A stretch of DNA of 64,000 nucleotides from positions 1-64,000 of the forward strand of contig JBFMDX010000020.1 of NCBI GenBank assembly GCA_040753795.1, read 5' to 3'. This DNA is from Thermodesulfobacteriota bacterium (lineage in GTDB: Bacteria; Desulfobacterota; Desulfobacteria; Desulfobacterales; Desulfosudaceae). The position numbers and the translations under genes are program-made. The notes under the pieces are model-generated. The model made no database searches. It was not told the origin of the DNA and was given only the letters and a program-made list of their open reading frames with translations. Shown here piece after piece: positions 16,755 to 24,569 of this stretch; within the stretch, counting starts at the first letter, position 1; each line of letters starts with the position of its first letter.

Positions 16755-17939
16755 TTATTTTAATCCGATTTCCTCATCGGTCAGGTAACAGGCCGGGTCC
16801 GGCGCCCACAGGTCTCCGGAAAAGGCTTCGGCGCGGACCCGGAAATTTCCGGCGCAGACATCCAGCCAGCGGCATCGCGCGCAGCGGCCCTGGACATGTT
16901 TGGCCTTTTCTTTGAGTTTGCCCATGAGCGGTTCGCTGGTGTCGCTCCAGATCTCGGAAAACGGCCGCCGGCGGACATTGCCGAAGCTGTAATGCCGCCA
17001 GAACTGGTCGGCGTAGACTTCACCGTCCCAGCCGACGCAGCCGATCCCCCGGCCGGAGCTGTTGCCTTCGTTCATTTTCAGCAGGTCCAGGACCTCGGCG
17101 GCCCGGGCCGGATCTTCCCGGAGCAGCCGCAGATAGATATACGGGCCGTCGGCGTGATTGTCAACGGTCAGGACTTCCTTGGGCTTGCCCCGGTCATGCA
17201 GGTCCCGGGTCCGGTCCAGGATCAGGTCCACGGCCCGGCGGGTTTCCGTCAGGGAAAGGTCGCTGGCGATCATGGACGAACCGCGGCCGGCGTAAACCAG
17301 GTGATAGAAACAGATCCGGGGAATGTCGTGCTGCTCCACCAGATCGAACATTTCGGCGATTTCGGTCGCGTTGAATTTGTTGATGGTAAACCGCAGGCCG
17401 ACCTTGATGCCCGCCTGCCGGCAGTTTTCAATACCCTTCATGGCGTCGTCGAAGGCCCCGGTCACGCCGCGGAACTCATCGTTGACCGCTGGCCCGCCGT
17501 CCAGGCTGATGCCCACGTAGGACAGTCCGATTTCCTTGAGTACGGCGGCTTTCTCCCGGTCGATGAGGGTGCCGTTGGTGGAGATGACGGCCCGCATGCC
17601 CTTACCGATGGCGTAGGCCGCCAGTTCCGGCAGGTCTTCCCGCATGAGGGGTTCGCCGCCGGAGAAGAGCAGCACCGGTGCCTTGAAGGCCGCCAGATCG
17701 TCGATCAGGCGCCGGCCTTCCGCCGTGGTCAGTTCGTTCTCGTCGGGCCGAGTGGTGGCATGGGCGTAACAGTGCCGGCACTTGAGGTTGCAGCGACGGG
17801 TGATATTCCAGACGACCACGGGTTTCTTGTCCATGGAAAACTGCAGCAGGTGCGAGGGCAGGTCTTCGGAACGCCGGCCGTAACGGAGCGCGTCGGACGG
17901 TTCGGCGGTACCGCAGTAGAGTTTGGAAATGCCGATCAT
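16755..17939 (-). CDS. ahbC: Radical SAM 12,18-didecarboxysiroheme deacetylase AhbC
   Basis: 394 residues. The N-terminus MIGISKLYCGTAEPSDALRY is characteristic of AhbC. The radical SAM cysteines are 50, 54 and 57 (RRCNLKCRHCYAH), with LLFSGGEPLMRED following and a C-terminal auxiliary Fe-S region (CARCRWLDVCAGN). AhbC removes the two acetate side chains of 12,18-didecarboxysiroheme to form Fe-coproporphyrin III in the siroheme-dependent heme route. AhbA/B, the siroheme decarboxylases, are not in this window. It is the second gene of the operon, 16 bases after the clpX-like gene. Confidence 0.9.
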   Translation of the reverse strand: MIGISKLYCGTAEPSDALRYGRRSEDLPSHLLQFSMDKKPVVVWNITRRCNLKCRHCYAHATTRPDENELTTAEGRRLIDDLAAFKAPVLLFSGGEPLMREDLPELAAYAIGKGMRAVISTNGTLIDREKAAVLKEIGLSYVGISLDGGPAVNDEFRGVTGAFDDAMKGIENCRQAGIKVGLRFTINKFNATEIAEMFDLVEQHDIPRICFYHLVYAGRGSSMIASDLSLTETRRAVDLILDRTRDLHDRGKPKEVLTVDNHADGPYIYLRLLREDPARAAEVLDLLKMNEGNSSGRGIGCVGWDGEVYADQFWRHYSFGNVRRRPFSEIWSDTSEPLMGKLKEKAKHVQGRCARCRWLDVCAGNFRVRAEAFSGDLWAPDPACYLTDEEIGLK

Positions 17940-17955
17940 AAATTCGCCAATCTGT

Positions 17956-19734
17956 TTATTCTGGTTGAGGGCCGGAGCCGCTGTTATGCACGCCGAAGGC
18001 TTTTTTGATGGCCGCGTTGAGCCAGGATTCGGGGAACATGAGGGCCTGTTGATTTACGGTGATGACGTCCTGGCCGGCCTTGTCCGCCAGCAGCCGGAAA
18101 CCGTCACGGAAATCCGCGGTCATTTTTTCACAGACCTGCTCAAAGCCGGCAAAGGCGCCCTGGACATGCTGACGGACGATGTATTCGATCGCGTCATCGG
18201 TAAGGATGATCGCCAGATCGAGGCGATTCTGGAAGTAATCTTCAATCCGTCCGGCTTCGTCGAAATAAGCCCTGACGGCGTCGAAAGCGTTCTCGATGTC
18301 GGTTATATTGTTAAGGTAGAATTCAGCGATGATGTCGATCCGTCCGGGAGTCAGCGGGAAGCGGTGTCGCTCCGCCTGGGCGCAACATTTATCCCGGATG
18401 TGAATTGCCAGCGCTTCCTTTTCCTGCCGGCGGATTGACTCGTACCGGTTTTTCAACTCCTGGGGATCGGCCTCGAGAACCCGCGCGAGTTCCTGATCCG
18501 GAGAGGCGACGACGGCCTCGGTCACGGGCAGGTAACGGATGCGCTTTGACGGGAGCCGGTTTTCAAAGGGGAGCAGGGCTTTTTCCACGGCGTTGACCAG
18601 CCCCCGGGCGCCGGTTTTCTCCTCGCAGGCATGTTGGGCCAGAAGCCGCATGGCGTTGTCATCAAACAGGATATCGATATCATAAGCGGCAAAGTCCATG
18701 CGCTTGTTTAACACGACCGGATTGCTGGGGTTCTTGAGAATATCCAGCAGATCCTTTTCCGTCAGGTTCTCAAAAATCGCCCGGACCGGCAGCCGGCCGA
18801 CGAACTCGGTCTCAAAGCCGAATTCCGTCAGGTCCTCCGACCGGACGTGTTGAACGGCGGCGTAGGGGTCTTCGGCGGCATCGGCCAGTTTCGCGGAGAA
18901 ACCGATGGCCTGCCGGGAAAGGCGCTTGTTGATGATCTCCTGCAGGCCGCCAAAGGAGCCGCTCATGATAAAGAGGATATTTTTAGTGTTAACGACGCGT
19001 TTTTCACGTTTGCCGGTTTTGCGGAACGCCTCCACCTCCTGCATGATGGAAACCGGATCGTGGGCGACTTTCATCTCCACTTCGGTCTCCTCCATGAGCG
19101 TCAGCAAGGCCCGCTGGACACCCGTCCGGGAAACATCAGGACCGATCAGGTTGCGGCTGGAGGCGATTTTGTCGATTTCATCGATATAAATGATGCCGTG
19201 CTGGGCCAGTTCGATATCGTTGCCGGCCTCCCGGACCAGATCCCGCACCAGGTCTTCCACATCACCGCCGACATAGCCGGTTTCGCTGAACTTGGTGGCG
19301 TCACCCTTGACGAAGGGAACGCCGATTTTCTGGGCGATCAGCCGGATCATGTAGGTCTTGCCCACGCCGGTGGGGCCCATCATGAGCACGTTGTTCTTGA
19401 TGGCGCCCACGATCTTGCCTGTTCCGCTCCAGCGGTGCTGGTTCCGGATGCGGTTGAAATGGGTGCAGATCTTGGTGGCCAGGATCTTTTTGGCCTTGTC
19501 CTGCTTGATGATGAACTGATCCAGGTAGGCGACCAGTTCCTCTGGTTTCAGGTCGAAATTGATGCGCTCGGAAACAGGTCGCGCTTTCGGGCCGTCGCCG
19601 TCTTCCCGGTCGGGATCCGGAACCACCACCGGGGTGATCAGTTTGACGTTGTCGCCGTACTTCTGCTGCAGAAACTCGCCGATTTCCTTCTCGATTTTTT
19701 TAGGATCGGGAATATTTTCCTTTTTTATTGTCAT
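17956..19734 (-). CDS. ClpX-like AAA+ unfoldase without zinc finger
   Basis: 592 residues versus about 420 for ClpX. No N-terminal Cys4 zinc domain; instead about 60 charged residues. The ClpX core follows: Walker A GPTGVGKT (120-127), pore loop GYVG (153-156), Walker B IIYIDEID (181-188), an IGFSAK loop (about 277-282) at the place of the ClpP-docking IGF loop, and sensor-2 region TGARGLVNAVEKALL. About 150 extra residues at the C-terminus, mostly helical, are unassigned. It is the promoter-proximal gene of the clpX-like - ahbC - hemB - ahbD unit. Mitochondrial ClpX remodels ALA synthase in heme synthesis, so a role in loading or turning over a tetrapyrrole enzyme is conceivable but unproven. 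Confidence 0.8.
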   Translation of the reverse strand: MTIKKENIPDPKKIEKEIGEFLQQKYGDNVKLITPVVVPDPDREDGDGPKARPVSERINFDLKPEELVAYLDQFIIKQDKAKKILATKICTHFNRIRNQHRWSGTGKIVGAIKNNVLMMGPTGVGKTYMIRLIAQKIGVPFVKGDATKFSETGYVGGDVEDLVRDLVREAGNDIELAQHGIIYIDEIDKIASSRNLIGPDVSRTGVQRALLTLMEETEVEMKVAHDPVSIMQEVEAFRKTGKREKRVVNTKNILFIMSGSFGGLQEIINKRLSRQAIGFSAKLADAAEDPYAAVQHVRSEDLTEFGFETEFVGRLPVRAIFENLTEKDLLDILKNPSNPVVLNKRMDFAAYDIDILFDDNAMRLLAQHACEEKTGARGLVNAVEKALLPFENRLPSKRIRYLPVTEAVVASPDQELARVLEADPQELKNRYESIRRQEKEALAIHIRDKCCAQAERHRFPLTPGRIDIIAEFYLNNITDIENAFDAVRAYFDEAGRIEDYFQNRLDLAIILTDDAIEYIVRQHVQGAFAGFEQVCEKMTADFRDGFRLLADKAGQDVITVNQQALMFPESWLNAAIKKAFGVHNSGSGPQPE

Positions 19735-19856
19735 GGTATTTCAATTATAATCATTCCCGGTTCAAAAGCAAGACGATCAGACCGTCTTTTTCCCGACTTC
19801 CGGCGGGGGCCCGGACCGGGATTCGGTTGATTTTTAAAGCAGGGAGGGAGAACGAC

Positions 19857-20840
19857 ATGTCCCGGGGAAGACAATTGACCAGGCAGTGGCGGATTCTGCA
19901 GCGGTTGTGCGTTTCACCGCTGGGCGTTACCATTGATGAACTGGCCGGCGACGTTGAATGCTGCCGCCGTACCCTTTACCGGGACCTGAACGCCCTGGAG
20001 GAGGCGGGCTTTCCTCTGTATAATCCCGGCACCAGCGGTAAAAAAAACTGCTGGGCCATGCTGGCCCCGGATCGGCAGGACCTGCCGCTGCCCCTGGAGC
20101 TTCCCGAAGTCATGGCCCTTTACCTGGGGCGGGACGTGCTCAAGATCCTTAAGGGCACCTTTATCTATGACAACCTGGACGCTCTTTTTAAAAAAATTCA
20201 GGCCATGCTGCCGGCCGAGGCCATGGCTTTCCTGAAAGAGGTGGAGAACAATCTCTATGTCCGGGAACGCCCCTACAAGCACTACCGGAAAACCCTGGTC
20301 AGCCTGTTTGACGCCCTCAACCGCGCCATTGCCGATCACCGTGCCATGTACATCACTTATTTTACCATGAGCCGCGGCGAGGATACCCGGCGCCGGATAG
20401 ACCCTTACAGCATGTGGTACTTTGACGGCAGTTTTTATGTCATCGGTTACTGCCACAGCCGCAAAGACATCCGGGTGTTTGCCGTCGACCGCATCAAGGC
20501 GTTCCGGGTCTCTGCCGAAACCTTTCAGCGCCCGGAAAAGTTTTCCGGCGGAGAATTCATGAAGACGAGTTTCGGCGTCTTCCAGGGTAAGCCCACCCGG
20601 GTGCGCATCCGGTTTTCCGCGGCGGTGGCCGGGTATGTCCGGGAAAAGAAATGGCACGAGTCCCAGGTTCTGACGGATAACCCCGACGGCTCCGTTGACC
20701 TGGAGATGGAGGTGGCCGGCATCCGGGAAATCAAGCTCTGGATCCTGGGCTGGGGCGCCCAGGCCGAGGTCCTTTTCCCCGAGGCCCTGCGAAAGGAGAT
20801 CCGGGCCGAGATCCGGGCCATGAAAGCCCGATATAAATAG
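19857..20840 (+). CDS. HTH/WYL-domain transcriptional regulator
   Basis: 327 residues from the ATG at 19857 (GGGAGGGAG upstream; the frame is open to 19728 but without a better start). An N-terminal winged helix (QWRILQRL ... VTIDELAGDVECCRRTLYRDLNALEEAGFPL) is followed by a WYL domain (about 150-320) with the WYFDGSFYVIGYCHSRKDIRVFAVDRI segment and a C-terminal WCX-like part ending in LGWGAQAEVLFPEALR. WYL proteins sense nucleic acid or nucleotide ligands and often respond to DNA damage or phage. It diverges from the clpX-like gene across 120 bases, so it might control the heme operon; there is no direct evidence. Confidence 0.85.
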   Translation: MSRGRQLTRQWRILQRLCVSPLGVTIDELAGDVECCRRTLYRDLNALEEAGFPLYNPGTSGKKNCWAMLAPDRQDLPLPLELPEVMALYLGRDVLKILKGTFIYDNLDALFKKIQAMLPAEAMAFLKEVENNLYVRERPYKHYRKTLVSLFDALNRAIADHRAMYITYFTMSRGEDTRRRIDPYSMWYFDGSFYVIGYCHSRKDIRVFAVDRIKAFRVSAETFQRPEKFSGGEFMKTSFGVFQGKPTRVRIRFSAAVAGYVREKKWHESQVLTDNPDGSVDLEMEVAGIREIKLWILGWGAQAEVLFPEALRKEIRAEIRAMKARYK

Positions 20841-20850
20841 ATCGGCGATG

Positions 20851-22206
20851 TTATTGCCAAAGCTGGTTCAGGAAGCAGCCGAATAAACCTGAATCTCCAC
20901 CTCCCGGGCAATCCACCGTGCCGTCGCCGTTCCTGTCTATGTCCTGCCTGCCGCAGCCGCATACTCCCGGGTCGGTTTTGTTCGGATCTTTCGGACAGCC
21001 GTCAATGCAGTCCGCCGTGCCGTCACCGTCCGAATCCTTATCCGACACCCCGCAGCCGCAGTCCCCCGGATCGATCTTGTCCGGGTCGGTCGGGCAGGCG
21101 TCGCAGGCATCGCCTGTACCGTCGTCATCAGCGTCCTCCTGGCCGGGGTTGGGAACGGCCGGGCAGTTGTCATTCTTGTCCTTCTTCCCGTCGCTGTCTG
21201 TATCATCAGTATCCCTGCAGTCAGGCGTGCCGTCACCGTCCGTGTCGGTTTCGGCCGTGCCGCAGCCGCAGACGCCGGGCGCTGTTTTTGCCGGGTCATC
21301 GGGGCAGGCGTCATGGCAGTCGAGTGTCCCGTCGCCATCCGTATCGATATCGGCCGTGCCGCAGCCGCAGACGCCGGGCTCTGTTTTCTCCGGATCATCG
21401 GGACAGTTGTCATGGCAGTCGATAGAACCGTCTCCGTCTGAATCTATATCGGGAACGCCGCAGCCGCACACGCCCGGAGCCACCTTGTCCGGATCCTGGG
21501 GACAGGCGTCATTACAATCGGGAGAACCGTCTCCGTCCGTATCGGCATCTAAAATGCCGCACCCGCAGATACCGGGACCGGTCTTGCCCGGGTCGTCCGG
21601 GCAACCGTCGCAATCGTCGCCCGTGCCGTCGTTATCCCTGTCGGTCTGCGCCGGGTTGAAAATTTCCGGGCAGTTGTCCGCGGCGTTCTGGATGCCGTCG
21701 CCGTCCCCGTCGCCCGTACAGGTAAAAAGGCCGTCCCTGGTGGTCCAGGGCGTGGGGGCGCAGGGAAGATCGGCGAAGCAGTCGACCAGGTCCTGCAGAT
21801 GGAGGTTCGAGCCCAGACAGTCAGCAACCTGAAAAGTGATCGTTACCAGTACGCCGGAGGAGCCGACCGGGATCTCATTGCCAACCCAGAAGCCGCCGAT
21901 GCGTAATACGCCGGGGGCGTATTCATTGGCATCGAGCATGGTAAAATTCAAGGTCAGGTCTCCCCTGGCAATGCTTTGATAGGATAGCCGTGTGCTGTCG
22001 AAGGCCACCTCAAATCCGAAAGCATAAACCGGGTTGGGCGCGTCATTGATGGTGACGGAAAAAACCACATTACCGCCGAGAACGCTGTTCTGGTTGTCAA
22101 TCTCAAGATTGGCGGCGAAACTGCCGCCGGTCATGATCAAGCAAGAGATAACGAAGACTGATAGTGCCCGGATAACCGGCGACAGAAAAGACCCGGCGCT
22201 TTTCAT
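20851..22206 (-). CDS. Secreted cohesin-domain / thrombospondin type 3 repeat protein
   Basis: 451 residues. A signal peptide (cleaved near SFA-AN, residue 32) precedes a cohesin-like beta domain (about 33-165; VFSVTINDAPNPVYAFGFEVAFD). The rest is calcium-binding TSP3-type repeats, built on DxDGDGxxDCxDxCPxDPxKxxPGxCGCG with a period near 36 residues, 7-8 copies. The end, GGGDSGLFGCFLNQLWQ, is a glycine-rich stretch, Cys-Phe and a short tail, reminiscent of short C-terminal processing signals but not identical to one I can name. Probably a surface protein; the cohesin may bind dockerins. A run of twelve G lies just before the start codon. Confidence 0.75.
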   Translation of the reverse strand: MKSAGSFLSPVIRALSVFVISCLIMTGGSFAANLEIDNQNSVLGGNVVFSVTINDAPNPVYAFGFEVAFDSTRLSYQSIARGDLTLNFTMLDANEYAPGVLRIGGFWVGNEIPVGSSGVLVTITFQVADCLGSNLHLQDLVDCFADLPCAPTPWTTRDGLFTCTGDGDGDGIQNAADNCPEIFNPAQTDRDNDGTGDDCDGCPDDPGKTGPGICGCGILDADTDGDGSPDCNDACPQDPDKVAPGVCGCGVPDIDSDGDGSIDCHDNCPDDPEKTEPGVCGCGTADIDTDGDGTLDCHDACPDDPAKTAPGVCGCGTAETDTDGDGTPDCRDTDDTDSDGKKDKNDNCPAVPNPGQEDADDDGTGDACDACPTDPDKIDPGDCGCGVSDKDSDGDGTADCIDGCPKDPNKTDPGVCGCGRQDIDRNGDGTVDCPGGGDSGLFGCFLNQLWQ

Positions 22207-22210
22207 GTTT

Positions 22211-22222
22211 CCCCCCCCCCCC
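22211..22222 (-). repeat. G12 homopolymer in the translation-initiation region
   Basis: Twelve consecutive C on the top strand (G12 on the coding strand) end four bases before the ATG at 22206. The tract occupies the Shine-Dalgarno position. Tracts of this length are prone to slipped-strand length change, which would alter spacing or strength of initiation. Confidence 0.85.
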
Positions 22223-22302
22223 GTATGCGGTTAGTGTAAAAGAGATATGTAGTATAAATGGATTGATTTTAATTATATCAGAATCAGCCAATGGGGTCAA
22301 TG

Positions 22303-22316
22303 TTTAGAGATACCCT
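22303..22316 (-). repeat. 14-bp element shared with the inverted repeat at 57834
   Basis: TTTAGAGATACCCT here is the exact reverse complement of AGGGTATCTCTAAA at 57834-57847. It stands alone here without a partner arm. It may be a leftover insertion-sequence end; no transposase is adjacent. Confidence 0.35.
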
Positions 22317-22388
22317 GAAGTCCTTCCAGAAATTACCGGTGAAAAGGCCGGCGGGAGAAAAAATGCATAAATTTATGCGGCCTTGCAA

Positions 22389-23099
22389 TCAGCCTTTTGT
22401 TTTGACGGTTTTTCTCCGGGGCGGGAACAGGTCTTTGAGGGTCGGGGTAAACAGATAGACCAGGCAGTTTTTGACCCACTTGCGAAAATCTTCGCCGCTG
22501 GGGTCCATGTTGAGCACCTTGCAGTGATAGGGAGCGGCTCCCACGAAGTTGATCAGCAGATTCAGCACGCCGTAGACCCAGACGACGATATTGTCCACGC
22601 TTTTTTCCATCCGGAGCTCATTGACCAGGATCCCTCCGCCGGTGAACACGTATTTGGAAAACGATTCAAAGGCCGGGGCCATGTCCTTGGAGCCCGCCTC
22701 CCCGGCGTTTTTCATCAGGATCTGAAGCATGTCCGGCTTTTCAAAAAAATAATCCAGCGCCCGGTCCAGAAACAGGGAAAACCCTTTCTCCGGCGGCAGG
22801 CCCTGGATATCCTTGAGCCAGGAAATAAAATCCGTGAGCAGTTCTTCGCTTACCGCCGCGGCCACGGCGCCGAACAGTTCCGACTTGGTGAAATAGTGGT
22901 TGATCAGGGAAAAGAGAAAACCGCCTTCTTCGGCGATCATGCGGATGCTGGCCTTATGGTAGGGATGGCGCGCGAACACCTTGCGGGCCGCGTTGATGAT
23001 CATGGCTTTGGTGGCGTCGCTTTTCGAACCATGATCCGCGTTTCGGGGGCGTTCTTTTTTGCCGGCGACAGGAGAGCGCTTTGTCTTTTTCGGTTTCAT
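22389..23099 (-). CDS. TetR-family transcriptional regulator
   Basis: 236 residues from the ATG at 23099; the frame is open upstream but that stretch is hydrophobic and A+T-rich, as expected of a promoter region. A Lys/Arg-rich N-terminus is followed by a TetR helix-turn-helix (IINAARKVFARHPYHKASIRMIAEEGGFLFSLINHYF, with FTKSELF after). The ligand domain has a LQILMKNAGEAGS segment as in fatty-acid or drug-responsive members. Two copies of a TTGTACATTTGTA element lie upstream (23198-23256) and are the likely operators. The Shine-Dalgarno is weak. Targets unknown. Confidence 0.85.
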   Translation of the reverse strand: MKPKKTKRSPVAGKKERPRNADHGSKSDATKAMIINAARKVFARHPYHKASIRMIAEEGGFLFSLINHYFTKSELFGAVAAAVSEELLTDFISWLKDIQGLPPEKGFSLFLDRALDYFFEKPDMLQILMKNAGEAGSKDMAPAFESFSKYVFTGGGILVNELRMEKSVDNIVVWVYGVLNLLINFVGAAPYHCKVLNMDPSGEDFRKWVKNCLVYLFTPTLKDLFPPRRKTVKTKG

Positions 23100-23197
23100 G
23101 AACGCATAAAAGCACAGGTCAATGACGTTGTCAACAGGCAATAAGCAGATAAATTGAATTAAATCCGATAGATGAAAATATAGTGATATTAGAGCTA

Positions 23198-23256
23198 TAC
23201 AAATGTACAAAAATGATTGACTCCGTTGCCGGATATTCTATTGTACATTTGTACAA
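23198..23256. promoter_or_regulatory. Paired operator-like palindromes upstream of the TetR gene
   Basis: TTGTACATTTGTACAA (23241-23256) has perfect 7-bp arms around TT. TACAAATGTACAA (23198-23210) is the reverse complement of its first 13 bases. Two inverted copies of one 13-mer, about 100-160 bases from the TetR ATG, fit autoregulation. In the remaining 23257-23507, up to the nuclease gene, I see no gene. Confidence 0.65.
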
Positions 23257-23507
23257 AACAAATGGCGGCGCTCCCGGCCCGGGAGTGCGTCCGGTACAGA
23301 AGAACATTAACGCGCATGAGGAGGATGGGAAAGGCCTTTCCCCGCGGTTACTCGATCCGTTCTTCCGGCGGAACCTTGTTGACAGCTTTATCCGGGAGCC
23401 GTTATAAAATTACTATCTTCGGTAGAGATGCTACCGGCATCCGAACAGAGCCATGAGGGACGACAGGCAGCGATAATCAGGGAGGATCAGAAGGAGACCT
23501 CTCTGAA

Positions 23508-24179
23508 ATGGCAAGAACGATCGCCGTATCGCTGGCGTTGATCCTTTTCCCCTTTTTTTCCCTTCTTTCCGCCGATGATTTTCTGTCCGGTAAAGTTGTC
23601 GGCATCTCCGACGGTGATACCATAACGGTGCTGGATGGCCAGGCACAGCGGAAAATTCGTCTGTACGGGATCGACTGCCCGGAGTCACGGCAGGATTTCG
23701 GGACCCGGGCCAGACAGTTCACGTCGGATCTGGTGTTTAATAAGCCGGTCCGGGTGGCAGGCCAGGGCACGGACCGTTACGGCCGTGTGGTCGGACTGGT
23801 TTATACCGGGGCGATCTGCGTCAATGAGGAAATCCTCCGGGCGGGCCTGGCCTGGGTTTACGACGAGTATTGTCAAATCCCTCTCTGCGCCGCGTGGAAA
23901 AACCTGGAGGAACGGGCCAGGGAGCAGGGCGCCGGCCTGTGGCGTCATCCCGATCCGGTGCCGCCCTGGGAGTTTCGACGTAATTCGCGGGAGACCGCTT
24001 CCAATCATACACCTGCACGGGAAACCGGCGCGGTCATCTATCACGGCAATACCGGCTCCATGATATTCCATCAACCGTCGTGCCGGAGCTACAACTGTCG
24101 AAACTGTTCCGCTGTGTTCGGCTCCCGGGAGGAGGCGATCAGGGCGGGGTTCCGGCCATGCGGGGCGTGCAGGCCGTAA
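23508..24179 (+). CDS. Secreted thermonuclease (SNase-like) with C-terminal Cys/His domain
   Basis: 223 residues. A signal peptide (about 1-22) is followed by an SNase-like OB fold (23-150) with the catalytic and calcium residues visible: GDTITVLDG, IRLYGIDCPESRQ, the basic TDRYGRVVGLVY strand and the ILRAGLAWVYDEYC segment. The last 45 residues (IYHGNTGSMIFHQPSCRSYNC to FRPCGACRP) resemble the small zinc-binding Ada-type module often appended to exported nucleases. It cleaves DNA or RNA outside the cytoplasm, for nutrition or biofilm remodelling. Monocistronic; the ribosome site is GGAG-like. Confidence 0.9.
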   Translation: MARTIAVSLALILFPFFSLLSADDFLSGKVVGISDGDTITVLDGQAQRKIRLYGIDCPESRQDFGTRARQFTSDLVFNKPVRVAGQGTDRYGRVVGLVYTGAICVNEEILRAGLAWVYDEYCQIPLCAAWKNLEERAREQGAGLWRHPDPVPPWEFRRNSRETASNHTPARETGAVIYHGNTGSMIFHQPSCRSYNCRNCSAVFGSREEAIRAGFRPCGACRP

Positions 24180-24421
24180 CTGAGTCCCCGCGAATGCTTG
24201 GCCCTGTTTTCGGGCGTCAAATCGGGTTGTTTTTTTATTCATGTTTTTCTGTCCATTTTGCAACTTTTGTGTTAAAAAAAAGAAAAATCTGAAATCCGCA
24301 ACTATCATCATATCTTAATGCCCCATGATTCAGATGACAAATGCGGTTGCGGGACGTTTTTCGCTTCGGTATTAACAAAAATTGCAAAAAAAAACAGGAT
24401 ACGGCCTGACCGGCAACGCAA

Positions 24422-24474
24422 CAGTTGTTTTTGCATTAGATAACTATCTGAAATTAAAATGTTAAAAACAACTG
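24422..24474 (+). promoter_or_regulatory. Nested inverted repeats, possible activator site
   Basis: CAGTTGTTTTT (24422-24432) pairs perfectly with AAAAACAACTG (24464-24474), and between them is the 12-bp palindrome AGATAACTATCT (24438-24449). They lie 20-70 bases upstream of the sigma-54 promoter at 24494, so one may bind the required enhancer-binding protein. The rest of the 390-base gap (24180-24421) is A+T-rich and shows no gene. Confidence 0.5.
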
Positions 24475-24493
24475 ATGCCGACTGCCTGTGATA

Positions 24494-24509
24494 TGGCCTG
24501 AAAATTGCT
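24494..24509 (+). promoter_or_regulatory. Sigma-54 (RpoN) promoter
   Basis: TGGCCTGAAAATTGCT: the -24 GG and -12 GC are separated by exactly ten bases and TTGCT is full consensus. The expected start is near 24520, about 50 bases before the ATG at 24570. Confidence 0.75.
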
Positions 24510-24569
24510 TTATGCATATCACGGAAGTAGGTTTCTTGTCGACGGGCATGATAAACGGAGGTACGAGCC

